Origin: Aeromonas salmonicida subsp. salmonicida
Lineage (GTDB): Bacteria > Pseudomonadota > Gammaproteobacteria > Enterobacterales > Aeromonadaceae
DNA length: 55,854 bases
Direction: 5' to 3'
NCBI RefSeq assembly: GCF_001643305.1
Contig: NZ_LSGW01000056.1
Span: forward strand, 33,231 to 89,084
Within the stretch, counting starts at the first letter, position 1. Each line of letters opens with the position of its first letter. The translations under genes and the position numbers were made by a program. The notes below the pieces were generated by a model that worked only from the letters and a program-made list of their open reading frames with translations, was not told the DNA's origin and made no database searches. Shown here piece by piece: positions 47,231 through 55,768 of this stretch.

Positions 47231-47262
47231 GGCAGGGAAGCGGTACACGCCGGGTCCCTGCC
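47231..47262 (+). terminator. Probable terminator of ppaC
   Basis: An 8-bp stem (GGCAGGGA / TCCCTGCC) with a 16-base loop is followed by CTCTCTTTCT, 8 bases after the stop. Confidence 0.65.
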
Positions 47263-47688
47263 CTCTCTTTCTACCCCATGGCTTTGACACGCTACCTCGG
47301 TCGGCATGCGACTTTTTCTGTACGCCCTGTCGTCAACTTCCCTCATCCTGCTTGTTCGTGCTCACGGCGTCACGCGATACTCAGGTAGAGACCAGGCAGC
47401 ATGATTCAGATATGCAGCGCTTGCTGACCATGCAAACATGCTAAAAAAATACCATTTTTATCCGCAATTCCCCCGCTAACCATCAAATATCCGGGATCCC
47501 TTCATTCTCCATTCAACTCGGTCTGTTATGCTGATGTAAACGAACATGGTTTTACTATGCATCACCGACAGAGGGTGACGCCAGACAACCAGGACATGTT
47601 AGCGCCATACCATATATAGCGGGAACACAGTGGTAAGAGACACACCTGGTGTCTCTGGTGACCCGCGTCATGCCAAGGAGAACTGCTT
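47263..47688 (+). other. Gap between ppaC and the Usp-like gene
   Basis: About 426 bases, AT-richer than its surroundings around 47430-47620, with no believable gene. A hairpin (AGAGACAC / GTGTCTCT, 47636-47656) lies about 30 bases before the next ATG and could affect its translation. No operator was recognised. Confidence 0.45.
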
Positions 47689-48129
47689 ATGACCTCAACC
47701 CATATTGTGCTCTTGCTGGAAGGCAAGGATTACGAGCAGGAGACGCTGGCCAAAGCAAGCCGGTTGGCACAGGGCATGGGCACTGAGCTGACCCTGCTGC
47801 ACCTGACTCATAGCAGCAAGGTGCGCCGCGAAAGCCTGTCGCTGTCCGAAGAAGAACGCAGTGCCCAGGGCACATTGGATGCCAAGGCCATCATCAGTGA
47901 ACTCATCACCACCTTGCAGCATCCAGTGGATTATCAGTGCCTGGTGGTCGATGACGTTGTGTCGGACCTGAAGCACTGGCTGGCTTCACACCCGACGGAT
48001 CTGTTGCTGGTGGGCAGCCGCCATCACTGGATGGAAGGATCCCTGGCCCGTCTGCTTATCTACAAGCTGCCGATCGATATCCAGATCTGCCACGAACCCT
48101 ACGTAGAGCAGCTCAAAGCCGTCAGCTAA
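47689..48129 (+). CDS. Universal stress protein family (UspA-like)
   Basis: 146 residues with a Rossmann-like Usp fold: HIVLLLEGKDYEQETLAKASRLAQGMGTELTLLHLTHSS, then LVVDDVVSDLKHWLASHPTDLLLVGSRHHWMEGSLARLLIYKLPIDIQI. The ATP-binding G-x2-G-x9-G(S/T) motif is not complete, so it fits the non-ATP-binding UspA class. AAGGAG lies 8 bases before ATG 47689. It is monocistronic with a stem-loop after the stop. Role in stress survival is inferred from the family. Confidence 0.8.
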   Translation: MTSTHIVLLLEGKDYEQETLAKASRLAQGMGTELTLLHLTHSSKVRRESLSLSEEERSAQGTLDAKAIISELITTLQHPVDYQCLVVDDVVSDLKHWLASHPTDLLLVGSRHHWMEGSLARLLIYKLPIDIQICHEPYVEQLKAVS

Positions 48130-48135
48130 CCTGAC

Positions 48136-48162
48136 AGGCGCCCGCTCAAGTGGTGGGCGCCT
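48136..48162 (+). terminator. Stem-loop after the Usp-like gene
   Basis: A perfect 8-bp GC stem (AGGCGCCC / GGGCGCCT) with an 11-base loop, 6 bases after the stop. No clear T-run follows. Confidence 0.5.
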
Positions 48163-48380
48163 CATCTCCCCCTGTCCCCTCTTGTTGCCATCAACACGCG
48201 CACTTTCCCCGTTTGCCACGCGACTTGCTCATTGCCGCCACTTCTGCCCAGCCCGCTGGCAGCCTCACTAATGACAAGCCTGTCTACATGTTTCCTTACA
48301 TATTCATCGCTGTTTTTTAAGCCTCGTTTGCTGCAGGATATTGCCCTTGCATGCCTTCGCACGTTTCATTCAGGTGATAA

Positions 48381-49544
48381 ATGAACATAACTCCCAAGCA
48401 GAGAAAATTTGCCCTGCTCGCACTCATCCCCCTGGCCGCCATCACCTGGCTGGCCTGGCCGAATACGACCCCGGACCCGGTGCTGAGCGCGCCAGTGACC
48501 CGCCAGGATGTGGAGCAGACAGTGCTGGCCAGCGGCGTCTTGCAGGCCATAGAGCAGGTGGATGTGGGTGCCCAGGTCTCGGGTCAGGTGACCTATCTGG
48601 CCGTCGAGGCGGGACAGAGCGTCAAGCAGGGTGACCTGCTGGCCGAGATAGATCCCCTGATCGCCCAGAACAACCTCAAGACCGCCGAGGCGGATCTCGC
48701 TAGTCGCCGTGCCCAGCTCAAGATCAAGCAGGCACAGCTCAAGCAAAACGAGCTGGCCTGGCGCCGTCAGCAGCAGATGTTCAAGCAGGAAGCCAGCTCC
48801 CGCGCAGATCTGGAGAGCGCCGAAGCCCAGTTGGCGGTCACCCGGGCCGAGCTGCAGAGCGCCCAAGCCGAGATCGAAAATGCGCTGATCAAGGTGGATC
48901 GCACCAAGACGGAGCTAGGCTATAACCGCATTCTGGCCCCCATGGATGGCACAGTCGTCAGCATAGTGACCCGCCAGGGCCAGACTCTGGCCGCCAGCCA
49001 GACTGTGCCCACCCTGCTCAAGCTCGCCAATCTGGAGACAATGACGGTCAAGGCACAGATCTCTGAGGCGGATGTCACCCGGGTAAAGGCAGGCATGCCT
49101 GTCTATTTCACCCTGATGGGCGATGCGGATACCCGTTATCACGGCACCCTGCGCACGGTCGAACTGGCCCCCACCAACATCAACGAGCAGGCCACCAGCA
49201 CCACGGCCACCAGCAATGCCGCCGTCTATTACTACGCCCTGTTCGATGTGCCCAATCCGGATCACACCCTGCGAGTCGCCATGACCACGCAAGTCACCAT
49301 AGTGCTCGGCGAGCGCAAGCAGGTGCTGACCATTCCACAGACGGCCCTTGGCAAGAAGCTGGGGGAGAACGAGTACGAAGTCACCCTGATCAAGGATGAC
49401 GATCAGAAAGAGACACGCCGCATCAAGACCGGCATGAAAGATGACATCAAGGTCGAGGTAGTCAGCGGCCTCACCGAGCAGGACAAGGTCAAGCTGGGTC
49501 AAAGTGCTCCCGTCAACGGCCCCGATGTGGAGATGATGTTGTGA
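48381..49544 (+). CDS. macA: Macrolide-type efflux adaptor MacA
   Basis: 387 residues. A single N-terminal membrane anchor (KFALLALIPLAAITWLAW) precedes the typical MacA sequence DVEQTVLASGVLQAIEQVDVGAQVSGQV. A periplasmic coiled-coil hairpin follows (about 95-175), then the second lipoyl half (ELGYNRILAPMDGTVVSIVTRQGQTL) and a barrel with ANLETMTVKAQISEADVTRVKAG. It stimulates MacB ATPase and bridges to the outer membrane channel. Its stop overlaps the macB GTG start. First gene of a three-gene operon. Confidence 0.95.
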   Translation: MNITPKQRKFALLALIPLAAITWLAWPNTTPDPVLSAPVTRQDVEQTVLASGVLQAIEQVDVGAQVSGQVTYLAVEAGQSVKQGDLLAEIDPLIAQNNLKTAEADLASRRAQLKIKQAQLKQNELAWRRQQQMFKQEASSRADLESAEAQLAVTRAELQSAQAEIENALIKVDRTKTELGYNRILAPMDGTVVSIVTRQGQTLAASQTVPTLLKLANLETMTVKAQISEADVTRVKAGMPVYFTLMGDADTRYHGTLRTVELAPTNINEQATSTTATSNAAVYYYALFDVPNPDHTLRVAMTTQVTIVLGERKQVLTIPQTALGKKLGENEYEVTLIKDDDQKETRRIKTGMKDDIKVEVVSGLTEQDKVKLGQSAPVNGPDVEMML

Positions 49545-51481
49545 GTGAGCCACTGATCCAGCTCAAAGGGATAGAGCGACGCTACCAGAGCGGAGAGCAG
49601 GAGGTCACAGTCCTGCATCCGCTGGATCTGACCATTGAAGCGGGTGAGATGATCGCCATCGTCGGCGCCTCCGGCTCCGGCAAATCCACCCTGATGAACC
49701 TGCTAGGCTGCCTGGATAGCCCAAGCGCGGGCCAGTATCTGTTTCGGGGGCAGGACACCGCCACTCTGGATGCCCTCTCCCTGGCCCGGTTGCGCTGTCA
49801 CCACTTTGGCTTCATCTTTCAACGCTACCATCTGCTGCCACACCTCAACGCCGCCGCCAACGTCGAGATCCCGGCCGTCTATGCCGGCACCTCCCGCCCC
49901 GATCGGCAGGCACGATCCAACGCATTGCTGGCACGGCTGGGCTTGAGTGATCGCAGCCATCACACCCCGGGTCAGCTCTCCGGCGGTCAACAGCAGAGGG
50001 TCAGCATTGCCCGGGCGCTGGCCAATGGCGGCGAAGTGATCCTGGCGGACGAACCCACGGGTGCCCTCGACAGCCAGAGCGGCAAGGAAGTGATGGCCAT
50101 CCTCAAGGAGCTGCACGCTCAGGGCCACACCATTATTCTGGTGACCCACGACATGGCAGTGGCCAGCCACGCGGATCGCATCATCACGCTGCGCGATGGC
50201 CGGGTGCTGGAAGACAGCGGTAAACCGGCTACGACCACAGCCCGCCTCCCGGCCGCCTCCCCCGCCGCCAGGGCGAGCGGCAACGACTGGGATCGCTATC
50301 GCGAGGCGGGACGCATGGCGCTGCACGCCATGCTGGCACACCGCATGCGCACCTTCCTCACCATGCTCGGCATCATCATAGGCATAGCCGCCGTGGTGAG
50401 CGTGGTCGCGCTCGGTCAGGGGGCCCGTGCCAAGGTGGTCGACCAGATCAACGCCATGGGCACAAACACCATCGACATCTTCCCGGGCAAGGATTGGGGA
50501 GACGAGAAGGCTGCCAGCATCCAGACCCTCAACAAGCGGGATCTCGATGCGCTGCTCGGCCAGCCTTATCTGGAAGGGGCCAGCCCCCAGATTGCCTCGT
50601 CGGGTCAGCTGCGTTATCGCAACAAGACCAGCAGTGGCAGCATAGTGGGCGTCGGCAGCGACTTCTTCCGGGTCAAGGGGATGAAGCTCACCAGTGGCCG
50701 CCTGTTTGACGAGCGCGACATCCAGAACCGGGCCGCGGTGGCAGTGGTGGATGGCAAGACCATAGAGAGCCTACTTGGCAAGGAAGATCCGGTCGGCCAG
50801 GTGGTGCTGGTCGGCACCCTGCCGGTGCGCATCATTGGTGTGGTGGAAGAGGAGACGGGGTTTGGCCGCAGCAGCCAGTCGGTCAATGTCTGGCTGCCCT
50901 ACAGCGCCGTGATGAGCCGCCTCATCTCCCAGAACCACTTCAGCCAGCTCACCATTCGGGTCAAGGACGGGGTGCAACCCGCCCTTGCCGAACAGGCTGC
51001 CATCGAACTGCTGACCCAGCGCCACGGGGTGAAGGACTTCTTCACATTCAGCAGCGACAGCATCATAAAATCGGTGGAGAAAACCACAGCCACCATGACG
51101 CTGCTGGTCTCCGCCATCGCGGTGATCTCCCTCATCGTCGGCGGGGTCGGGGTGATGAACATCATGCTGGTCTCGGTGGTGGAGCGTACCCGCGAAATCG
51201 GGATCCGCATCGCGGTCGGCGCCCGCCAGTCCGACATTTTGCAGCAGTTTCTGATCGAGGCCGTGATGGTCAGCCTGCTCGGGGGCATGCTCGGGGTCGG
51301 CGTCTCCCTGTTCATAGGCCTGCTCTTCTCCCTGTTCGTGGAGAGCATTCAGATGCAGTTCTCGCTCTTTTCCATCCTGATGGCGTTTGGTTGCTCCTCG
51401 CTCATCGGGATCCTGTTTGGTTACCTGCCCGCCCGCAATGCCGCCCGGCTCGATCCGGTCGAGGCGCTGGCGAGGGAATGA
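49541..51481 (+). CDS. macB: ABC efflux transporter MacB
   Basis: 646 residues, a fused ATPase-permease. The nucleotide-binding domain is N-terminal: Walker A VGASGSGKSTLMNLLG, signature LSGGQQQRVSIARAL and Walker B VILADEPTGALD. Four membrane helices follow, with a large periplasmic domain after the first (MLGIIIGIAAVVSVVALGQGA). The last three come near the C-terminus (VSAIAVISLIVGGVGVMNIMLVSVVERTREIGIRIAVGAR). It exports macrolides, lipopeptides or toxins as a mechanotransmitter. GTG 49541 overlaps the macA stop (GTGA). Confidence 0.95.
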   Translation: MSEPLIQLKGIERRYQSGEQEVTVLHPLDLTIEAGEMIAIVGASGSGKSTLMNLLGCLDSPSAGQYLFRGQDTATLDALSLARLRCHHFGFIFQRYHLLPHLNAAANVEIPAVYAGTSRPDRQARSNALLARLGLSDRSHHTPGQLSGGQQQRVSIARALANGGEVILADEPTGALDSQSGKEVMAILKELHAQGHTIILVTHDMAVASHADRIITLRDGRVLEDSGKPATTTARLPAASPAARASGNDWDRYREAGRMALHAMLAHRMRTFLTMLGIIIGIAAVVSVVALGQGARAKVVDQINAMGTNTIDIFPGKDWGDEKAASIQTLNKRDLDALLGQPYLEGASPQIASSGQLRYRNKTSSGSIVGVGSDFFRVKGMKLTSGRLFDERDIQNRAAVAVVDGKTIESLLGKEDPVGQVVLVGTLPVRIIGVVEEETGFGRSSQSVNVWLPYSAVMSRLISQNHFSQLTIRVKDGVQPALAEQAAIELLTQRHGVKDFFTFSSDSIIKSVEKTTATMTLLVSAIAVISLIVGGVGVMNIMLVSVVERTREIGIRIAVGARQSDILQQFLIEAVMVSLLGGMLGVGVSLFIGLLFSLFVESIQMQFSLFSILMAFGCSSLIGILFGYLPARNAARLDPVEALARE

Positions 51482-51483
51482 CG

Positions 51484-52851
51484 ATGCACAACTTATCCAA
51501 ACTGGCGCTCTGCCTGGCCCTTGCTGCTGGCGTGAGCGCCTGCAGCCAGCAGAGCACCTATCACAGACAAGATCTGGTACTGGCTCCGAGCTGGCAACAG
51601 CCGGATGACGGCCTCACCCATCAGCAGGCCGGCCTCTGGTGGCAAGGGTTCCATGATCCGGCGCTGGATCAGCTGGTGGAAGCCGTGCTGGCCGCCAACC
51701 CGGACATGCAGGTCGCCGGGTTGAGGCTCAGGAGCGCACTGCTGGGCGCAGATTTTGCCGATACCAACCAGGCCCCCTCGGTCAGTGCCAGCCTGGGGGC
51801 CAACGGCACCAAAAATCTGAAAGATGGCAGTGCCAGCAGCAGCATGGGCCCCTCTCTCACCCTCAGTTATGAGGTGGATCTCTGGGGTCGGCTCGCCTCG
51901 GCGCGGGATCAGGCGAGCTGGGAAGCCCAGGCTTCCGCCCAGGATCTGGCGGCCACCCGCCTGATGCTGATCGGCAAGGCGCTGGAGCAGTACTGGCAGC
52001 TGGCCTATCTCGGCTCGGCCATCACACTGGGCGAGCGGCAACTGGCAAACTACACCCGCGCCGAACAACTGACCCAGGCCAAGTACCAGGCCGGCGCCAT
52101 CACCCGGCTCGATCTGGTGCAGGCCAGCAAGCAGAAGGCCAACAAACAAGCTGAGCTCACTTCGCTCTTGATGCAGCAGGAACAGGCCCGCAACGGGCTG
52201 CGCCTCTTGCTTGGGCGCAGCAGCGGACCGCTGGAATTTGCCCCGACCGCACTGACGACGAGCCCGGTGCCATCACTGGCGGTCGGCATTCCAGCGGATG
52301 TGCTGGCACGGCGCCCCGACGTGCGCGCCGCCGAGTTGCGCCTGCGCAAGACACTGGCAAAAGGGGATGAGATCCGCACCGGTTTCTATCCCAGCTTGAG
52401 TCTCACCGGAGGTGCCAGCAGCACCTCGGACACCCTGACCCAGGTATTGCAAAATCCGGTGGGCACTCTGAGTGCTAGCCTGGCGCTGCCTTTCCTCGAA
52501 TACAACAAGACCCGGATCTCCATTGCGAGCTCAGAGCTTGATTACCAGATTGCCGAAACCGAATTTCGCAAGCAGCTTTATACCGCCCTGGTCGAGGTGG
52601 AAGACGGCCTGGCCGCCCGCCATCACGGCGAGCAGCGCCTGAACTATCTGGCCGAGCAGCTGACGTTTGCCAAAGAGGCGGAACCGCTTGCCCAGGCTCG
52701 CTTCCAGGCCGGTGCCACCGGGGTACAACCCTGGCTGGATGAGCAGAACCGCCTGTGGGATGCCGAGCTTTCCTTGCTCAACCAGCAAAAGGAGCTGCTC
52801 AATACCATGGCCAGGATCTACAAGGCGCTGGGGGGCAGTGATAACAGCTAA
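51484..52851 (+). CDS. Outer membrane efflux channel lipoprotein (NodT/OprM type)
   Basis: 455 residues with a lipoprotein signal ending GVSAC. Two outer membrane efflux protein repeats are visible, each beginning with a long helix: WWQGFHDPALDQLVEAVLAANPDMQVAG and IPADVLARRPDVRAAELRLRKTLA, the NodT-family signature. The equatorial YEVDLWGRL segment is present. It forms the trimeric outer membrane duct for MacAB. ATG 51484 is spaced well from GAGGGA; ATG 51478 overlapping the macB stop is the alternative. A strong terminator follows. Confidence 0.93.
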   Translation: MHNLSKLALCLALAAGVSACSQQSTYHRQDLVLAPSWQQPDDGLTHQQAGLWWQGFHDPALDQLVEAVLAANPDMQVAGLRLRSALLGADFADTNQAPSVSASLGANGTKNLKDGSASSSMGPSLTLSYEVDLWGRLASARDQASWEAQASAQDLAATRLMLIGKALEQYWQLAYLGSAITLGERQLANYTRAEQLTQAKYQAGAITRLDLVQASKQKANKQAELTSLLMQQEQARNGLRLLLGRSSGPLEFAPTALTTSPVPSLAVGIPADVLARRPDVRAAELRLRKTLAKGDEIRTGFYPSLSLTGGASSTSDTLTQVLQNPVGTLSASLALPFLEYNKTRISIASSELDYQIAETEFRKQLYTALVEVEDGLAARHHGEQRLNYLAEQLTFAKEAEPLAQARFQAGATGVQPWLDEQNRLWDAELSLLNQQKELLNTMARIYKALGGSDNS

Positions 52852-52865
52852 CCCAACGCCTCGTT

Positions 52866-52896
52866 ACGCCGCCACTCATGTCATGAGAGGCGGCGT
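52866..52896 (+). terminator. Terminator of the macAB-channel operon
   Basis: Stem ACGCCGCC / GGCGGCGT with inner CATG pairing, followed by TTTTTC. Confidence 0.9.
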
Positions 52897-52948
52897 TTTT
52901 CTTCCCTGTTCATGCCCCTTTCCTGACGGGCTGCCACACAAAGCAATT

Positions 52949-52967
52949 GATAATAGTTTTCATTTAA
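52949..52967 (+). promoter_or_regulatory. Fur box upstream of the siderophore-interacting protein gene
   Basis: GATAATAGTTTTCATTTAA matches 12 of 19 positions of the Fur consensus GATAATGATAATCATTATC, in an AT-rich promoter region 38 bases before the start. Confidence 0.65.
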
Positions 52968-53004
52968 TGAAAAATGGGCGCCATTATCAGTCAGGAGTAT
53001 CCAT

Positions 53005-53811
53005 ATGTCTCAGCCCGCCCCGGTCAATCGCCCTCGTCTGCTCACGGTCAAACACGTCCGGGATGTGAGCCCGCACCTGCGCCGAGTCTGCCTGACCAGC
53101 CCGGAACTCGCTGACTACCCCTTCACCTGCGGCGGCGCCCATATCAAGATCATGCTGCCACAGCCGGGCCAGACCCACGCCATACTGCCCACGCCCACCC
53201 CGCAAGGGCCGCGCTGGGAAGACCCGAGCCAGCGCCCCATCATGCGCACCTTCACCATACGGGCATTTCGTCGCGAGGCACTGGAGCTGGACATCGATTT
53301 CGCGCTGCACGGCGATGCCGGCCCCGCCAGCCGCTTTGCCATGCAGGTCAAACCCGGCGATCTGCTTGCCATCTCGGGCCCGGGTGGCCCGGATCCCATG
53401 CTGCAGCCCGCCCGGCACTACTACATGGTGGGTGACCTCACCTCCCTGCCCGCCATCAGTGCCATGGCCGAGGTAATGCCCGCTGACGCCCAGGGCCATA
53501 TCGCCCTGCTGGTACCCTATCAGGAAGATGTACAGGATCTGTCGCTACCCGCCGGCGTGACATTGCGCTGGTTTATCCGCACCCCCGAGCAGACTGAACC
53601 ACTGGTGGCGTATTTCACCGCCCTGCCGATGCAGGAGCAGGCGAGCTACTTCTGGTTCGGCGGTGAAGAGGGGCTGGTGGTGCCATTGCGCCGTCACGTC
53701 AGGCGCACCCTGGAGGTGGATCGCACTCGGGTCTACGCAGTCCCCTACTGGCGCCACGGCAAGGATGAAGAAGCCTATCACCACGCCCGTCATGATGTGA
53801 TGGACAGCTGA
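53005..53811 (+). CDS. Siderophore-interacting protein, NAD(P)H-dependent ferric-siderophore reductase (ViuB-like)
   Basis: 268 residues of the SIP/FAD-binding 9 family. An N-terminal FAD barrel has the RTFTIR motif (the usual R-x-Y-T with Phe for Tyr) after MRTF. The central FALHGDAGPASRFAMQVKPGDLLAISGPGG and the nucleotide-binding HYYMVGDLTSLPAISAMAEVMP follow. The C-terminus has SYFWFGGEEGLVVPLRRHVR and a final YWRHGKDEEAYHH. It reduces Fe3+ in imported siderophores to release iron in the cytoplasm. It is behind a Fur box and next to another Fur-box gene. Confidence 0.92.
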   Translation: MSQPAPVNRPRLLTVKHVRDVSPHLRRVCLTSPELADYPFTCGGAHIKIMLPQPGQTHAILPTPTPQGPRWEDPSQRPIMRTFTIRAFRREALELDIDFALHGDAGPASRFAMQVKPGDLLAISGPGGPDPMLQPARHYYMVGDLTSLPAISAMAEVMPADAQGHIALLVPYQEDVQDLSLPAGVTLRWFIRTPEQTEPLVAYFTALPMQEQASYFWFGGEEGLVVPLRRHVRRTLEVDRTRVYAVPYWRHGKDEEAYHHARHDVMDS

Positions 53812-53952
53812 CCTGCCCATTTTTTCCTTGGAATATCAAGCTCATGGCCTGCCGGTCATGGGCTTGATTGCTATGTGCACTCCCCTGATTTGCTCCTTGC
53901 CCCCCCATTGTGATGATCCGAGCGGTTGTGCTTGATTTGATGCAAGCAACCA

Positions 53953-53971
53953 GATAATGATAATCACTCTC
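53953..53971 (+). promoter_or_regulatory. Strong Fur box upstream of DAHP synthase
   Basis: GATAATGATAATCACTCTC matches the Fur consensus at nearly every position (about 16 of 19). It lies about 105 bases before the aro gene start. Confidence 0.85.
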
Positions 53972-54075
53972 AACAATAAACAGTGATGACGCCCCATTGC
54001 AGCCTCTCTCCATGCCCCGGGTTTGGATGTGGAGCGCACGTCATTCACTCCCGTTTGCACAGCAAGGTAATCCAG

Positions 54076-55182
54076 ATGGCAGTTTTGAACTCAGTAATGC
54101 GCGCCTTCGCGGTGGAGGCTCTTCCCACTCCTGCCGACCTGTTGGCACTTCATCCCTGTCCCAGCGAGGTTGCAGCGCAGATCGATCACCATCGCCAGCA
54201 GGTTCGCCAGATCCTGACAGGAGAAGACGATCGCCTGCTGGTGGTGATAGGTCCCTGCTCCATCCACGATCCCCTCGCCGCCCTCGATTACGCACAGCGG
54301 CTGGTACGGCTGGCCGACGCCTATCAAGACAGGTTGCAGATAGTGATGCGCACCTATTTCGAGAAGCCACGCACCACCGTGGGCTGGAAGGGGCTGGTAT
54401 TCGACCCCCATCTGGATGGCAGCAACGACATAGGTCACGGCCTGCGGCTGGCACGTCAGTTGCTGCTCGACATCAACCGGCTGGGGCTGGCCACCGCCAC
54501 CGAGTTTCTCGATACCACCAGCTTCCTCTATCTTGCCGACCTCATCAGCTGGGGAGCCATCGGCGCCCGCACCACCGAATCCCAGGTGCACCGTCAGCTG
54601 GCCTCGGCGCTGCCCTGCCCTGTCGGCTTCAAGAACGGCACGGACGGCAATATCCGGGTCGCCATCGATGCCATCCAGGCCAGTGAAGCCTCTCATCTGT
54701 TCACCGCACCGGGCAGTCAGGGCGGCATTGTGGTGATCAAGAGCGAAGGCAATCCCGCAGGCCACATCATATTGCGTGGCGGCACCCGCCCCAATTATCA
54801 CCAGAGCGACGTGGAGGATGCCGCCGAACGCCTGACGCGGCAGGGGCTCAGCCACCGCCTGATGGTGGATTGCAGCCACGGCAACAGCCAGAAACTGCAC
54901 AAAAACCAGATCCGGGTGGCAGGTGAGCTCTGCCGTCAGCTGGGGGAAGGCAGCGACACCATCGCCGCCGTCATGGTCGAGAGCTTCTTGCAAGGGGGCA
55001 GCCAGAAGCCTGCGCCATTGAACGAACTCGCCTATGGCCAGTCGGTCACCGACGCCTGCCTGTGCTGGGACGATACCCAGACCCTGCTCGCCATGCTGGC
55101 CGAGGCTGTCGAGTTACGTCGCCAGAGCCGGACCCGACGCCAGCCCGGAACGGTACACTGGGATGCCCAATTGGCCAGCTGA
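54076..55182 (+). CDS. 3-deoxy-7-phosphoheptulonate (DAHP) synthase, Fur-box controlled
   Basis: 368 residues of the class I AroF/AroG/AroH family. Visible motifs are LLVVIGPCSIHDPLAALDYA, MRTYFEKPRTTVGWKGL, the PEP/E4P site SWGAIGARTTESQVHR, GFKNGTDGNIRVAIDAI, and metal ligands in VDCSHGNSQK and GVMVES-like AAVMVESFLQGG. It condenses PEP and erythrose-4-phosphate at the head of chorismate synthesis. ATG 54076 is the typical start. A near-consensus Fur box instead of a TyrR/TrpR site suggests it feeds catechol siderophore synthesis under iron limitation. A terminator follows. The isozyme class cannot be fixed, so no symbol is given. Confidence 0.92.
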   Translation: MAVLNSVMRAFAVEALPTPADLLALHPCPSEVAAQIDHHRQQVRQILTGEDDRLLVVIGPCSIHDPLAALDYAQRLVRLADAYQDRLQIVMRTYFEKPRTTVGWKGLVFDPHLDGSNDIGHGLRLARQLLLDINRLGLATATEFLDTTSFLYLADLISWGAIGARTTESQVHRQLASALPCPVGFKNGTDGNIRVAIDAIQASEASHLFTAPGSQGGIVVIKSEGNPAGHIILRGGTRPNYHQSDVEDAAERLTRQGLSHRLMVDCSHGNSQKLHKNQIRVAGELCRQLGEGSDTIAAVMVESFLQGGSQKPAPLNELAYGQSVTDACLCWDDTQTLLAMLAEAVELRRQSRTRRQPGTVHWDAQLAS

Positions 55183-55189
55183 ACAAGAG

Positions 55190-55212
55190 AAGGCTCCCCC
55201 AGCGGGAGCCTT
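55190..55212 (+). terminator. Terminator of the DAHP synthase gene
   Basis: Stem AAGGCTCCC / GGGAGCCTT with a 5-base loop, followed by ATTAT. Confidence 0.8.
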
Positions 55213-55768
55213 ATTATCTGCAAGTCCCGTCATTACCATTTAGTCCGCCAGGTCGCCAAATAAAATGGCCCAGACTTATCCGTTCAGGATAAAGACCATA
55301 GGGTGCGGGCTTTGGATGGGATAAAGAAAATATCCGTGCTACCTCTCTTCTTTCTTCACTCGATGACCAGCAACCGGCATACCGGCTCCCCTTTACGCCA
55401 TGTCAGATAAAACTGAAAAGCATGTCAGTTAATGGAAAAGGCCCCTCCGATGAGTAAAAAGAATCGTAGCTTGCTTGCGGGCAGCTTAATGCCCCCTAAT
55501 TTTCTGGGGAATGGTAGAGGCGAATATACAATGGGCTGTATGAGTCCAGTGACTCGTCTCTATTGGTCGTCGGTGAACTGCTGGCAATACAAGATGGGGA
55601 AACCACAAGCCGATGCACACATGACAATTAATCGTCCAATAAGGGAGGCAAGCATCACGGCTGACAGTATGCTGTCGCACTGCGACAAACAGGGACGGCA
55701 CAAAGTGAGGAGGGAATTGACAGGAGAATACTTCGGTGAATACAAATAATAATGCCGCCTCGCGGGCG
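55213..55768. other. AT-richer region next to the IS end
   Basis: About 556 bases with clearly lower GC than the rest of the window. It has overlapping open frames on both strands, none recognised. A short hairpin at about 55755-55769 lies beside the mobile element. It looks like accessory DNA or decayed sequence. Confidence 0.45.
55432..55749 (+). CDS. Hypothetical ORF in the AT-rich region
   Basis: An ORF of up to 105 codons (MEKAPPMSKKNRSLL...) with no recognised domain, signal peptide or good ribosome site. Two frames on the other strand are open over the same bases, so coding is doubtful. It is listed because it is the longest plus-strand frame in this stretch. Confidence 0.2.
   Translation: MEKAPPMSKKNRSLLAGSLMPPNFLGNGRGEYTMGCMSPVTRLYWSSVNCWQYKMGKPQADAHMTINRPIREASITADSMLSHCDKQGRHKVRRELTGEYFGEYK

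Noticed and set aside
53837..53866. Terminator after the siderophore-interacting protein gene
   Set aside because: The inverted repeat is imperfect and has no T-run behind it; not strong enough to list.
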